This document shows positions 1 to 13,900 of a DNA stretch of 64,000 nucleotides, in pieces. Numbering within the stretch: the stretch's first letter is position 1; each line of letters opens with the position of its first letter. Source of the DNA: Sipunculus nudus (lineage: Eukaryota; Annelida; Sipuncula; Golfingiida; Sipunculidae); the NCBI GenBank assembly GCA_026874595.1, contig CM049307.1, positions 50,783,370 through 50,847,369 on the forward strand. The letters run 5' to 3'. Position numbers and translations under genes: made by a program. Below the pieces are notes generated by a model. It did not search any database and was not told the origin of the DNA. It saw nothing but the letters and a program-made list of their open reading frames with translations.

Positions 1-603
1 TAATGCACCATCTGGGGGGGGGGGGGAGAAGGCAGGGCAGAGGGGAAGCCTGCTAGTAGTGGCCAAGCTGAGCCAAGGCAAGCTGCCCGGAGAGGGTTAC
101 ACAATGCAAGTGAAGGCTGTACTACTCGGTGGGCTAGATGTAAACAACCCTTGACATGGTGTATAAAAAGTTAAATAATAGCTACTCTTTTCAATCAATT
201 CCTTTGAAATTTTAGATTTTGAAAGATTAAATCCTTATGTATATATGCTGTGAAAATTGCATTATATTTGGGCCCATAACTTCAAAATAATACCCAATAC
301 TGACCTAATTTTTGGTATGATCATGGAAAATGTATGGAAGAATATGAATACTAAATATGATCAAAAACAGATCAGTGGTTTTGATATTAGGCAGCCTTGA
401 AGTGTAACAATGGCTTTTTTAGTCCTAATTACCCAATTTTCCGTATGGTAGGAGATTTTGGGGACATCTGATGGTATGCAAATTTTTGGATTTGTAGGTC
501 CAACGGTTTCAAAACGTGCCCTGTTAATGGACGGACAGCTGGACGGACGTACAAAGGACCACGACTATAGCTCAGATGACTTATAGTCAGCTGAGCTAAA
601 AAT
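1..603 (+). repeat. Element M, 3' part, cut by window edge
   Basis: This copy matches 56022-56909 base for base over long stretches, including the G-run near its left end, but lacks an internal stretch of about 230 bases. It ends with GGACGG-type repeats and the terminal hairpin (AGCTCAG ... CTGAGCT with TGACT/AGTCA inside) followed by AAAAAT. Its left end lies outside the window. Confidence 0.8.
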
Positions 604-1862
604 GTATTAAACATTTTTTTTAAAAGAAGTTTCATCCTATATTAAAGTGATAAATCAAGGGTCACCAGGCATAAGGCATAAATATCCAATGACCCAGCGA
701 CCTGAAACAATTAGTAATGGTACCAATACAAGTAATTGAACATTAATCAAGAATTTCAAACAAAAGTCAAATTATCATAGGAAAAAATGTAATTTTTGTG
801 GTAACAGAAATTTAAACCCCTACCACACAGCAAATACAAAACAGTCTGTAACTGTTTTAAAGCTGCATTCAATCTGCACTAAGCATTCACACGGCAGTTA
901 AATGTGTATTAAATCTGTTTTAACCAAACTGTTTTAAATGCATGATGACCTTTCACATTGCAATAACAAATTGTTTTGGCAAGATAGAGCTTAACACCTT
1001 CTTCCAAGTCACCTATAACTAAGTGACTAGTGCACTAGTGCACAGATTGCCAGATACATTGTGTTATAATGTCAGATATCATATTGGTATCTTCAGCTGA
1101 CCCTGAATTGATACATAGACAATATTTGATTACCTGATGTAATGTGACAGGGCTTCAACAGGAAGAAAATCTGCAGAGTCCGGAATGCTCGGGCAAATAC
1201 TTTGGGGAGTCCTATCTGAGTTTAGTGCGTCCAAAGGGGTGATGATATGTGTCCAATTTTGAAGGGTTGTGTAAATTGAATTTTTTTTTTATATTTCATG
1301 TAATTATCATATCACTTTATGATAAGAAATTGTGTAATTATCTGAATATTTGCTTAGAGCAAAATGTAAGCCTCAGTTGTCAGTGCAGTTTTTACACAGC
1401 TGACGGTTTGTTTGAGGCAGCTGGCAATGGTCATTGACTGATACAGGGTCCTAAAGCCAGAATTTCACGTGTCAAATTGGATACTTGGAACCTTCAGAAC
1501 CAAGCATCCATAGGAGAATTTATGCATCAGAGACACTTACCTACCTGAAATCCCTGAGTGATGTTTGATATTAAATAATTGTTTACAATACCATACAAGA
1601 CATATAAGCCATGCAAAACAAGAGGGGCCAGCATCTGACAGGCTGTTTGGAAATAATTTTATTTTACATTTTGGAAATAACTCAAAAGATACTGAACAGA
1701 AATAGTATCTTTCACAGAAGAAGGAAGAATACTGAAAGGAAGAATATCCCTTATGTATTGTATGGTGTATCCGGTTGTGTGGAAGGTATCACAATATGTA
1801 TTATATCATCAGATACTGAACATTTACTGTTGTAAATATTTAAACATATATCAGCCACATAC
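604..1862. other. Unassigned AT-rich stretch left of mannosidase exon 25
   Basis: No exon with mannosidase similarity was found here. The last coding exon of the minus-strand gene (about 30 residues around a PMEIRTF-like motif in the human protein) was searched for by eye and not seen, so it probably lies left of base 1. A few chance open frames only. Confidence 0.5.
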
Positions 1863-1983
1863 CATCTGGTGTAGTGATGCCATCTTGCGTCCTCCACTTG
1901 AGTCTCTTCACTTCAGACACTTTAGCATTCGCACCAAGGACAAGTTCTTCTACTGAGCTGATCTTGAAGGTATTAAACAAATT
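1863..1983 (-). CDS. MAN2B1: Mannosidase exon 25 (C-terminal domain)
   Basis: Encodes residues 953-992 ([14 protein letters not shown] ... [13 protein letters not shown]). It matches the human DLFSTFTITRLQET ... RLKW region near the C-terminus. Acceptor TTTTCAG at the high side, donor GTATGT at the low side; the exon ends in phase 1, so a further exon must follow to the left. Confidence 0.9.
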
Positions 1984-4900
1984 CTGAAAATAAATGTTAC
2001 ACAAATGATTAAAACAAGCTATTCCCCTTCTTTTTTTCTATAGAATGTATGTGATTTCTGGCTTACTCTGAGTATATATTAAGTCCTGTTTTGAAAAGTT
2101 CTCATGCCTCTGTGACAGATGTATGTGCTTGCTTTGTAACAAACTGTTAGTAAACATGAAACAGAAAAAAACATGAAACCTTAGATAGCTGGTTGCATAA
2201 ATGTTGAACTTGATTTCTGGTTTGTCTGACTTGCTGCAAGATGTTCTGTCCTGGTTGAATGTGTTTGAGATTCCTTTTTATTTTTATTATTTCATTATAA
2301 ACATGCGGATTGAAACATGTGGCATGGTCAGCACTTCTTGCTCTCTTTTTTCTCATAAAAGGTTAGGATATTATCTTTAGTTAATAGACATCAGATATAG
2401 GCCACCTTTTAATTCTGCTCAGTTTGTTCAGATGAAAAACTTTTCATGTGGTAACTCAACATTCCTCTGGTATCTTCAAATTTAGATTTTCATTTTGTAT
2501 CTTGCACACTGAAGGCCTGTGGGTGTATAACTTCAACCTTTCTCCTTGAAATTGTATCTAAGATTTCTGCTCCCTTCACTTTTATTTGAGGCCATTAACC
2601 TTCTCAATTGTTCTGCTGGTTATCTTCCACGCATTCTGTTGGTTGTCTATCATGTTTTCTGTTGGTATTTAAATTTTTTTTTCAGTGATTTGATTACAAT
2701 TCGTTACTCTGTGAGCTTCTATCTGCCATTCTCATCTGTCAGAAGTGTTTATTACTTCTTTATAGACTGGTATCTACTTCTCCACATTTCCCTACCTGTA
2801 GTGACACTTTAGCTGGCTGGGACATCTTGGGGTCCTCGCCTCTCTCATAGAAATGTTCCAGTCTCAGCAAGATGGAGTTATCCTCCCATTGCTCCAGGGT
2901 CAACAAGTGCACATTGTCTGGTAGACGCATGTTCATGCCACTCCACTGTTATAAAACATTACAAACAGATATATTAAGATTAAAGTACTTCTGAATACAC
3001 AAATGTTTGTGTTTCTCATCTTTTATACTTTTATTTTTGTTTTTAAATCATGTTTAACTAGATGTTTCGGTACGACACGAATGCCCCCGCCTGGGGCAAA
3101 TTAGAAACATTTGTTAAATTTTGTAAAATTTTTCTAAGTTAAGGAGGTGTTGTATGGTCAAAAGTAGGTCAAGAAGGGCAAAATGCAAACTCGATCTGTA
3201 ACGGGTCATTATCAAGGAACACACCAAAAATCAGGCCAGTATGCAGGCATTGTGAAAAAAGTCCATACATGTGCATTTTTCATAAAAATTTCTGTCTTTT
3301 ATGAAATTTCTATGTTCAGGATCTGTCATATGGTCAAAAATAGGTTAACTGGGACAAAACGCGAACTCGACCTGTAAGTGGTCATTATGCGCCCACAGAC
3401 CAAACAATGGGCCAGTATCTGTAAGCATTGCATTGCTAAACTAAAATATTAGCAAAAGCTGGTAATCAGTTATAAATTTAAATTGGAGAGGTATGTACCA
3501 TGTTTTATAACAATCCACCAAATGCTTCCTGAGAAATATCCCCCTAAGTTTTTTTTCTATACTAAGCTCTGTGACCTTGAAAAGTAGGTCAAGACCACCC
3601 ATCTTTGAACCTGACCAAGATTTTGTAAATATGATGCAAAAGCACTGAAATAATGAAGTTCCTTAGTTGAATACCTTTGGAGATATCCTGCACAAAGGCC
3701 AAAATTGAAAAATCCGATAAAATTTTATTAAAAAATCAGAAATTGCAGGTGACGCCACCGAAATTGTGCAGCACGTACAGACCATCAGTCCCAATGATCA
3801 TAGTAAGTTTTGTGAAAATCCACACAATGGTTCCTGAGATATAAGCTTCTGAGTGTTTTTCTATAATCAGCTCTAAAATGTAGAAAAATAGGTCAAGGTC
3901 ACCCATCTTCAAACTTGACCGAGATTTTATCAATATACATCTTCACTGATGAAATAAAATTCCAATGGTGAATCCTTTTAGAGATATCCAGCTCACAAGG
4001 TAAAAGTTAACAGACACGGAACGGACGGACGGACGGACACCCGACAGACAGATAGACGGATAGACGGACAGCTTGGGTGATGACAATAGCCCATCAGCCT
4101 ATGAGCTGAGGGCTAAAAACGGCTGTACATGTACATTTGTCATGAAAATTTATATTTTTCATGAAATTTTCTATGTTTAGGAGCCGTAAAACAATCAAAA
4201 GTAGGTCAACCGGGACGAAACGCGAACTCGATCTGTAACTGGTCAATATCTGCCCACACACTAAAAATCAGGCCAATATCTGCAGGCATTTTCGAAAAAA
4301 AGTCCGTACATGTGTATTTGTCATGAAAATTTCTATTTTTCATGAAATTTTCTAAGTTAAGGAGCCGTAAATGGTCAAAAGTAGGTCAACCGGGAGGAAA
4401 CGCGAACTCAATCTGTAACTGGTCAATATCTGCATACACACCAAAAATCAGACCAATATCTGCAGGCATTGCGAAAAAAAAGTCTGTACATGTGTATTTG
4501 TCATGAAAATTTCTATTTTTCATGAAATTTTCTAAGTTAAGGAGCCGTTAAAAGGTCGAAAGTAGGTCAACCGGGAGGAAACGTGAACTCAATCTGTAAC
4601 TGGTCAATATCTGCATACACACCAAAAATCAGGCCAATATCTGCAAGCATTGCGAAAAAAAGTCCGTACATGAGTACTTGTCATGAAAATTTCTATTTTT
4701 CATGAAATTTTCTAAGTTAAGGAGCCGTAAAATGGTCAAAAGTAGGTCAACCAGGACGAAACGTGAACTCGATCTGTAACTGGTCATTATCTGCCCACAC
4801 AACAAAAATCAGGCCAATATCTGCAGGCATTGCTAAAAAAAGTCCGTACATGAGTATTTGTCATGAAAATTTCTATTTTTCATGAAATTTTCTAAGTTAA

Positions 4901-7900
4901 GGAGCCGTAAAATGGTCAAAAGTAGGTCAACCAGGACGAAACGTAAACTCGATCTGTAACTGGTCATTATCTGCCCACACAACAAAAATCAGGCCAATAT
5001 CTGCAGGCATTGCGAAAAAAAGTCCGTACAACTGTTTGATTTCGGAAGGACGGAAGGACAGACATGGGTAACACTATATGCCCCGGCCACTTTGTGGTGG
5101 GGGCATAAAAATACATTTCCCGAGGCCAAAAAAAACTAATTTTGCAATATTATAGAGATAATATCTAATCACCAGCATACCAATATTTTTTACTTTTATT
5201 GTGCTGATGATATTTAAATTCCATGATAAAACTGGCTCTATTAATGATGTAAGCTTCATGGTTAGAAGAAAATCGAGATAAGACAGGAAATGAATTTATT
5301 TTACTCACAATGGCTTTGAAGTCCTTGGCATAATCCTGTGGGGACATTGTTAGTGGACTGTAGGAGACACTGGGAGACATGAAGAGTTTCTCTCCTAAAT
5401 CTCTATGGAGGGCACCAGAGGCCTCCACTGTGTCAAACAGCAGGTAATGCTTTCCTGCAAACACAAAGATTCACAATATTTTATAACTAACTGCAGCAAA
5501 CACATAAACAGTATTTGATGCAACAGCTCAATGTTTATATATGTTTATACATATAAATAAAATTCCATATTCAATTTTCAAACAAAATATAAGTTCAAAT
5601 GTGACCACTAGACTGCACTGGTCAACAATCGAGGTATAACTGGAAATAAAATTATTAGGATTCACCTAAAACAAGTGATTATAAGTAAGAACAATAAATT
5701 GTGCTGAGAGACAAAACAAGGTATAACTGAATATAATTACAGTGATTTAAAAGGACTCCACTGCTATTTTTGAAGGACTCACCTCTGACCACAAGTCCCT
5801 TTCCTGTAATACCTGTCTCATTAAGTGCCTCTGCAACACCGAATCTATCATCAACAAGTAGTCTGCGATGGACCTGGTATATGTGTCACACAAAGGGAAA
5901 TGTTATTTAACAAAATCAGTCTGACATTATAAATGTATGGATAAGTATTATTAAACAGTCATAATATTAATTCCATTTTCAGTAAAACCAAAAATTATCT
6001 TCACCTATAGTGAAATTAGGCATAAAATTACATGACATAAGAGTTCCAGTAATTCAAAATCAGGAAACAGATGCAATTTTAATTAATCATACCATATGCC
6101 CTTACTAAAAGCACTGCAAATACCCTACCCATAGGAAGAGGTTGAAATGAAAAGATGAGTCATGCCATGATCTGAAATAAATCCAAACTGTTGAACACTC
6201 ATGACATTATCACATGGAGAGTCTCTGTCACATGAAGAATCAGGACATGACCATCCACCTCTTTCACAAGAGGAGACTAGAATACGGGTAGTCGACAAGT
6301 GACTACGTGTATCCGCCTAAATCAGAGTGGAATGGGTGAAGTGAGGCATGGATTGAGTGGCAAGGGGAAATAGAATGATGTGTTGCATATTAGCATGGAT
6401 GTCTGCAGCCAAATTGTGTATGTAGGTTGCCCCCCCCCCCCCCCCCAACCACAAAATCCAGAAAGCCGTCCAAGTTATACATATGCAAAATTTAAGGCAG
6501 ATAAGTCAAACCACTACATGTACATGAGTGATTTTAGCCCGTGGCAGACAAACAGATGGACGCTGAGCAAAAATGATTGCAGGTGGCGCCACCAGTTTTG
6601 CGTATGATAAAGAGCTATGTGAGAACTATACACATGCAAAACTTTGGCCCAATCGGTCAAACGGTTCCAAAGATATGAGCTTGGATGTCTGCTGCATAAA
6701 CTAGAATGCAGGTGGCGCCACCTGTCATAAAATCAAGAGAGCTGTCAGGGATGTATAAACCTGCAAAATTTTAGGCAGATATGTCAAACCACTGCCGAGA
6801 TAGGAGTGATTTTATCCCATGGCAGACAAACAGACGGGAGCTGTGCAAAAATGGCTGCAGGTGGCGCCACCAGTTTTGTGTATGATAAAGAGCTATGTGG
6901 GATCTATACACATGCAAAATTTTGGCCCAATCGGTCAAACGGTTCCTGAGATATGAGCTTGGATGTCTGCAGCGTAAATGTGAATGTAGGTGGCGCCACC
7001 TGTCATAAAATCAGAAAAGCTATCAAGGATGTATATGCATGCCGAATTTCAGGTGAATTAGTCAAGTCACTGCAGAGATATGAGTGATTTTAACCCAATG
7101 CAGACGAACAGATGGACACTGTGCAAACATGGTTGCAGGTGGCGCCACCATTTTTTGTGTATGTTATAAAGCTCTCCAAGGGCTACATTTGAGCAAAAAA
7201 ATTTTCCTGATCAGTCAAACGGTTCCTGAGATATGTGGGTTTAAGTGGGGAAACAGACGCACAAACGGACAGAGCACAGAGGAAAGGTCAGAGGTCAAAA
7301 CAAAATCGGGGCGCAGCAGTTCACATGTGACCCGAACATAATCCCGGGTTTCCTAAAATTCAGCCCAGCAGTTACGGAGGAGTTCTCCGGACACCTACGC
7401 GGCGGCGGCGGCGGCGGTGGGCTGAAAACATAGTATCCGCAAAACTCTGTTTTGGCGGATACAATTATGACATGACATTATTATCCACCTCTGGTACAAG
7501 AAGGATTATGACATGACATTACACACAACCTCTGTAACAAGAATGATGCCATGACATGACAAATAGCCTCTGTCACAAGAGGAATTATGACATGACATTA
7601 CTATCCACCTCTTTCACAAGAAGGATTATGACATGACATTACAATGGACTTTTGTCAAAAGAAGAATTATGACATTTCCATCAAACTATGTCACACGTAA
7701 AATTGTTACATGACATAACAATAAACCTCTGTCACTAAAATCATCATGACAAGAAATTTCCATGTACCTCTGTCAAAAGAAGAATTATGACATGACATTA
7801 CCATCAACCTATGTCACAAGTAAAATTGTGATATAACATAACAATAAACCTCTGTCACTAAAAAATATAATGACAAGACATTTCAAAGGACCTCTGTCAC

Positions 7901-10900
7901 AAGAAGAATTATTACATAACATTACCATCCAACTCTGTCACAAGAAGAATTATGACATGACATTAATGTCAACCTGTGTAACAAGAAAATTCATTACATC
8001 ACATTACCATTAGCTCCACTGACCCGTCCTTGATACTGGAACCTCCCTGAGAGCGATCAGTCAGAATTGTCAGCTGTTTCTGCTGTTCACTGTCCTGTAG
8101 AATTAACATCAAATAGAATGGATAATACTTAAACATTATCAGCTTACATAAAAGGTGAGGTAATCTGAACAGGGATATGTTTTGAGGCACTGTATAAAGA
8201 GCCTTCAGCTGTGAAATGAGATCTCTACAACATAGTTTACTTTGTAAACCAACATATTTACATTTTAAATAAAGCTATTCACTGGTCTTATCTGTAGAAT
8301 TTATGAGGTTTCAACTGACTCTTTGCACATATCAATAAACTGTAGGTAACCCCTGACATGGAATGCTTCTGTAAAGGATGTATGAACAAGTTTATCAACA
8401 AGCAAAGCCTCGTGGATTTAATGAATGATACAGATGAAAATTATAATATACCATTTGACCTGTATTTAACTTGAGGTAGCAAGTCTCTCTTACCCTTATA
8501 TATATCCTACTGTTGACTGGGTAGTAGTTTCCGGCAACTTCCTCTGTCTGGTCCAATTTCCAGGTTGAGCGATAGTCCCGTCTGTAATAAAAAGAGTGCT
8601 TATACTTTATAGCCATTAAAGTCCTGTTAAAATGGAATCTTCTTTGCTTTATTAATTCAGTAAACAAGGCCTACAGGCCTAATGCAAACCTGTGCAAAGT
8701 TTAGGAGTATAGAGGTTTATTTTTAAAATTTAATATTGATCCTTTTAATTCCTGCATATCTATCTAAGTCATTATGATTTCAGCAAAAAGGACATTTCAG
8801 ACCTGCAAGTTTCAGACTAGGACATTTAAAAACTAGAATATGGGTAGTCGACAAGCAACTATGTGTATCCGCAGAAATCAATATGGGACGGGTGAAGTGA
8901 GGCATGGATTAAGTGGCAAGGGGAATAGAGTGAGGTGTGTTGTATATTAGAATGGATGTCTGCAGCTTAAACGTGAATGTAGGTGGTGCCACCTGTCATA
9001 AAAACAAGAAAGCTATCCAGAATGTATAAAAATGCAAAATATCAGGTGGATAAGTCAAACCACTGCTGAGGTATGAGTGATTTTATCCCAAGGCAGATGA
9101 ATAGATGGACGCTGTGCATAAGTGGTGGCAGGTGGCGCCACCAGTTTTGTTTATGATGAAGAGCTATTTGAGATCTATACACATGCAAAATTTTGGCCCA
9201 ATCGGTTAAATGGTTCCCCGAGATATGAGCGTGGATGTCTGCAGAGTAAATCTGAATGTAGGTGACGCCACCTGTCATAAATCAAGAGAGCCATCCAGGA
9301 TGTATAAACCTGCAAAATTTCAGGTGGATAAGTCAAACCACTGCTGAGTTATGAGTGATTTTATCTCAAGCTAGATGAACAGATGGACGCTGTGCAAAAA
9401 TGGTTGCAGGTGGCGCCACCAGTTTTGCCTATGATGAAGAGCTATGTGAGATCTTTACACATGCAAAATTTTGGCCCAATCGGTCAAACGGTTCCCAAGA
9501 TATGAGCTTGGATGTCTGCAGAGTAAACCTGAATGTAGGTGGTGCCATCTATCATAAAATCGAGAAAGCTTTCCAGGATGTATAAACCTGCAAAATTTCA
9601 GGTAGATATGTCAAACCACTGCTGAGATATGAGTGATTTCACACCAAGGCAGATGAACTGATGGATGCTGTGCATAAATGGTTGCAGGTGGCGCCTCCAG
9701 TTTTGCATATAATGAAGAGCTATGTGAGATCTATACACATGCAAAATTTTGGCCCAATCGGTCAAACAGTTCCTGAGATATGAGCTTGGATGTCTGCAGA
9801 GTAAACGTGAATGTAGGTGGCGCCACCTGTCATAAATCGAGAAAGCTATCCAGGATGTATAAACCTGCAAAATTTCAGGTGGAAAAGTCAAACCACTGCT
9901 GAGATATGAGTGATATTATCACAAGGCAGTGATCGGTCAAACGGTTCCCGAGATATGCGGGTTTATGTGTGGAAACAGACACACAAATGGACGCTGGGCA
10001 GCAAGGAAAGGTCAGAGGTCAACAAAAAATGAGGGTGCAGCAGTTCACATGTGACCTGATGATAAACCAGATTCGCTGAAAATGCAAACCAAATTTTTTC
10101 AAACAGTTGAAAGATATAGTTCCAATAATCTGGGAATTCTACATCTTACCATTGTGTCCAGACGTCTAGACGCTATGTCTCGACGTCTAGACACATTGTC
10201 TAGACACCCCCAAGAGCCAGGTCAGTTGCCATGGTGATGTCTGGACCCCCACCTGTTTGTACTGAGTGACCTCTTGACTTGGCTGCTGAAACTCATCTTA
10301 TTGTCAAATCTGTTTTCAAATACAAAAAGCCTTTTTCAATTGGCTACAATGCTTTTCTAAAACTGTTTTTACCCAATCTATTCTTATAAAACTGGCAGAA
10401 CCCTACTATAGAATACTGTGGTTGTCTTATTATTTGCAGTGGTTTCAAATTCGGGATATTCGCGGTCGATCTCTGACCACGAAATTGAAACCACGCAGTT
10501 TTGAATGCATATATACAAGACCATGATCAATAATTTCATAAGCTGCCGATAGTTTGCGACAGTTGAGATTTATCTTCAGCTACTTAGTGATGTTCATCGA
10601 GCCTGGTGCATATACGTTAAATGATTCAGGGAGAATGACAGGGCCCATTTAAAATAATATTGGTTGGGTTTGATGCAAAAACCGGGATCCTTTGCAGGTG
10701 TGTGCTAACGCTGGCGGATGTGCCCGGCAGTAATTCCTTTCCCCCAGCACATGACTGGAAAGTGTCAATGCCCGCTGGGCAGTAATATTGCCAAGTTAGA
10801 TGACATCCAGTGCCGCTAAAAAAAGAATATTGAGTAGAAGGTACTCGTTCACATTGTGCCGTATTTAGTCATGTTAATGAATAAAATTTGCCACTAAAGT

Positions 10901-13900
10901 AGTGAACATAGCCGCTAGGGTTGCGATCTTGTAACTGTATAAAAGACTTTCTGATTCTTTCTGAAAAGATTCTGTGAAATCATGACGTGCCAAACGATGT
11001 ATGATTTGCTAGTGATGACTTGAATTTTGAATATATTTGAAGGGTCACAGTTCATTTTGGGACCAAAGTGGCGTAAAACAGTAAAATATTATTTTTTTTC
11101 TTCAGATTTTAACTGTGAGAAACTGAATATGGTTCCTTCCTCCACCTATATGGAAGTAATTAGCAACATAAATGGCACTCAAATTATTCTGGGCATATAT
11201 CCCTGCCTTTGATACTGAAACAAGTTGGCACTCTACAAGCGTCTCTTGTAGGTTGAGAAAGTAATTATGACTCGACTTTTAATTAACAGGAGTAAGATAC
11301 CCTTATCAAGACAGTTTCCCTAAACAAAATTAATATATGGTTTTGTAGTAACAGGTTGGTTTCTCGACACACCTTAATAACATTTGAGTTGTTTTTAATG
11401 AGCCTCGGCCCTGAACTAATTACAGCCAGCGGGGTCAATGCTTCCCGCTGGCATCGGCTTAGCCGTCTGTGAATGTTCGAACATGCGATATCCGGCCAGA
11501 GAAATAGTAGACCTAGATAACAGTGAAATCACTGGTATATGAAATTATTTTTGATAATAAAATATACAGACCAATGATAGAGCGCGAAAAAGGAACCCCG
11601 TGAAACTTTTAAAAATAGAAAAACTGCAAAAATTCAGCCCTGCCGATATAAAGGCAACCACAGTAATTCTTGTAAAGTTAAACCAATCAGCTTAACAGTT
11701 TCATCATAAATCAGTGTATAAGCTAGAAGAGTTTAAAATTACATTTTCGCTTGTAAAAAACACATCAATGTAGGTGGCGCCACCAATACCTCAAAATCAG
11801 ATATGACATATGTGACAAACATTGGTATAAAATTTGGTGATTATAGCTCTAGCCATTTCTGAGATTTTAATTTTAGTGTGCTTTTTTGGACAGATGACTA
11901 AGTTCAACCTCCTGTAAATCGGCCAAAAATCTCCGAACTGGAACCATTCGAACAAACTTGAGAGAGATTGTTCCAGGGATCATTTCTGTGAAATATTGGA
12001 CAACTTGGCTGGACAGTTTCGGAGAAGAAGATTTTTAGAGCTTTTTTAGCTTTTTCCCTATGAAATCTAAGAAAATGCAGTAAGAAAAAAAACAAACAAA
12101 ATCCAATATAGTTTTTTGGATGACTGATTATTTTCAAAAAGTTTGGTGATGCTAGCTCCTGCCGTTTTAGAGATAGATATGGTTAACGTACAGATGACGC
12201 ACGATGCACGACACATGACCTACAGCGGACGACGACGCACCATCCCATAAGCTCACAGGTTCGCTAAAAAGGGACCGACACTTACACTCTCTCAAGAATC
12301 TGTCTGCCATTAGCATCTGTGTAGAACGTAGATTTGCTGTCCATGTCTGATGAGTAACGACTGATCACTTCCTTGCCGATGGATTCCCTGTAAATGAATA
12401 ATGTGCCAGTTAATTGATAATATTGATGAATGGTCCTTTTCTTTCATAATCAATTTAAACAATTGCATTTTTGCATAATCAATCAATTATGCAAATCAAA
12501 AGAAGCTGCATAAAACATTCTAATTTTGTCAGAGATATGAGAAAAATGGGGCACAAAACAGTAAACAACATAAAAACTTAACCTTATGCAACAAATAAGT
12601 GTCAACAAACAGCTATTTCCTTGACCTTTCAGCATGATATATAAATAAGACTGAATTTTACTCATTTAATATTTTCAGTATAATTCCTTACGGCAGATTT
12701 CATGATAATGTAGATTGTATATATAATAAATGGTCAATGATGGACTATTGGTCGTTTTTATCTTTCAATCATCAAACATGATTTTACAATCGATTCCTAC
12801 CACCAATAAATGACAAATCAATCTGTCATAATATGAACCTGAACACACTAGAGATTATTATACAAATTCATATCAATATCACAAAAAAAATGATATATTT
12901 AAATTAAAATAACACTGAAATATTTTCTTTGAAGATTACAATTCAATGCTTTGAATTTCAGCAAGATTTTTCACCAATTTTCAAAATGTTATTCCTGCAC
13001 AATTTTTACAGTAAAAGGTACCATGACTAACTATCAGTGCCAACAAGTGCTCATTTCTGAAATTATTATTCGAGTTAATTTTTTTTATTGACACAGAACC
13101 AATGCAAAGATGAAAATTATCATTTTTTTGGTCAATATAAATGTGTAAATTTTTTCATCTTTGTACAACGGTACACCGATGGATTTTTTTACTTTCAATT
13201 ATCAGTTGGGTATGTTTTACCAAAATCAGATTAAACCTTCAAGAGAAAGTAACAGGATCCATGAAAGGCAAATGATAAAATATTTGAAAAAGATTCCATG
13301 GCAAATAAATATGACATCAAAGATCAATCAAGATTTCTACACCTTTTGCCAGGGCTGGCCTGTATTCATAAATATATGACTTCACCCAATATGAAATTAA
13401 TAACCCTACTGAAACTAGTAGATATTCAATAAAACATAAAAGGTAAGTTTATTCCGAAATAATTTTATGATCTGGTGAGTAGATGATCATTTACCCAATA
13501 GGAATAGGTCCTACAGTCCATTCTACTTCAGCATACTGAGCGCTGTCATAGAGACGGAACACCTGGCTGGCCCAGCTGCTGTATACCTGTCTGACCTCCT
13601 GGACTTGAGATCCCTGAATATCAGGAGAACCATGTACAATCAGATAAAAATGTTTTATATATATCCAGGAAAATATATATGATATTATTAATGTAAAAGA
13701 AAGTTACCATTGTGCTGAACTGTTAGAAAGATAACTGCTTTATACTTGAGTCATTTTTAACAGGCCTATAAACCTACCACCAAGTTCTAACCCTTGAAGA
13801 GCTGGATTCAGTGTGCTCCAGCCATACATCGTGAAGTGTCAGTATATTTATATAAAGCTTATTGTACCCACTGAGACAAATCATTACAATAAAGCATACA

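Noticed and set aside
6276..7466. CRISPR-like array or satellite gene in the repeat core
   Set aside because: Units are long (about 281 bp), diverged, bounded by transposon-like hairpin ends, and the host is eukaryotic.
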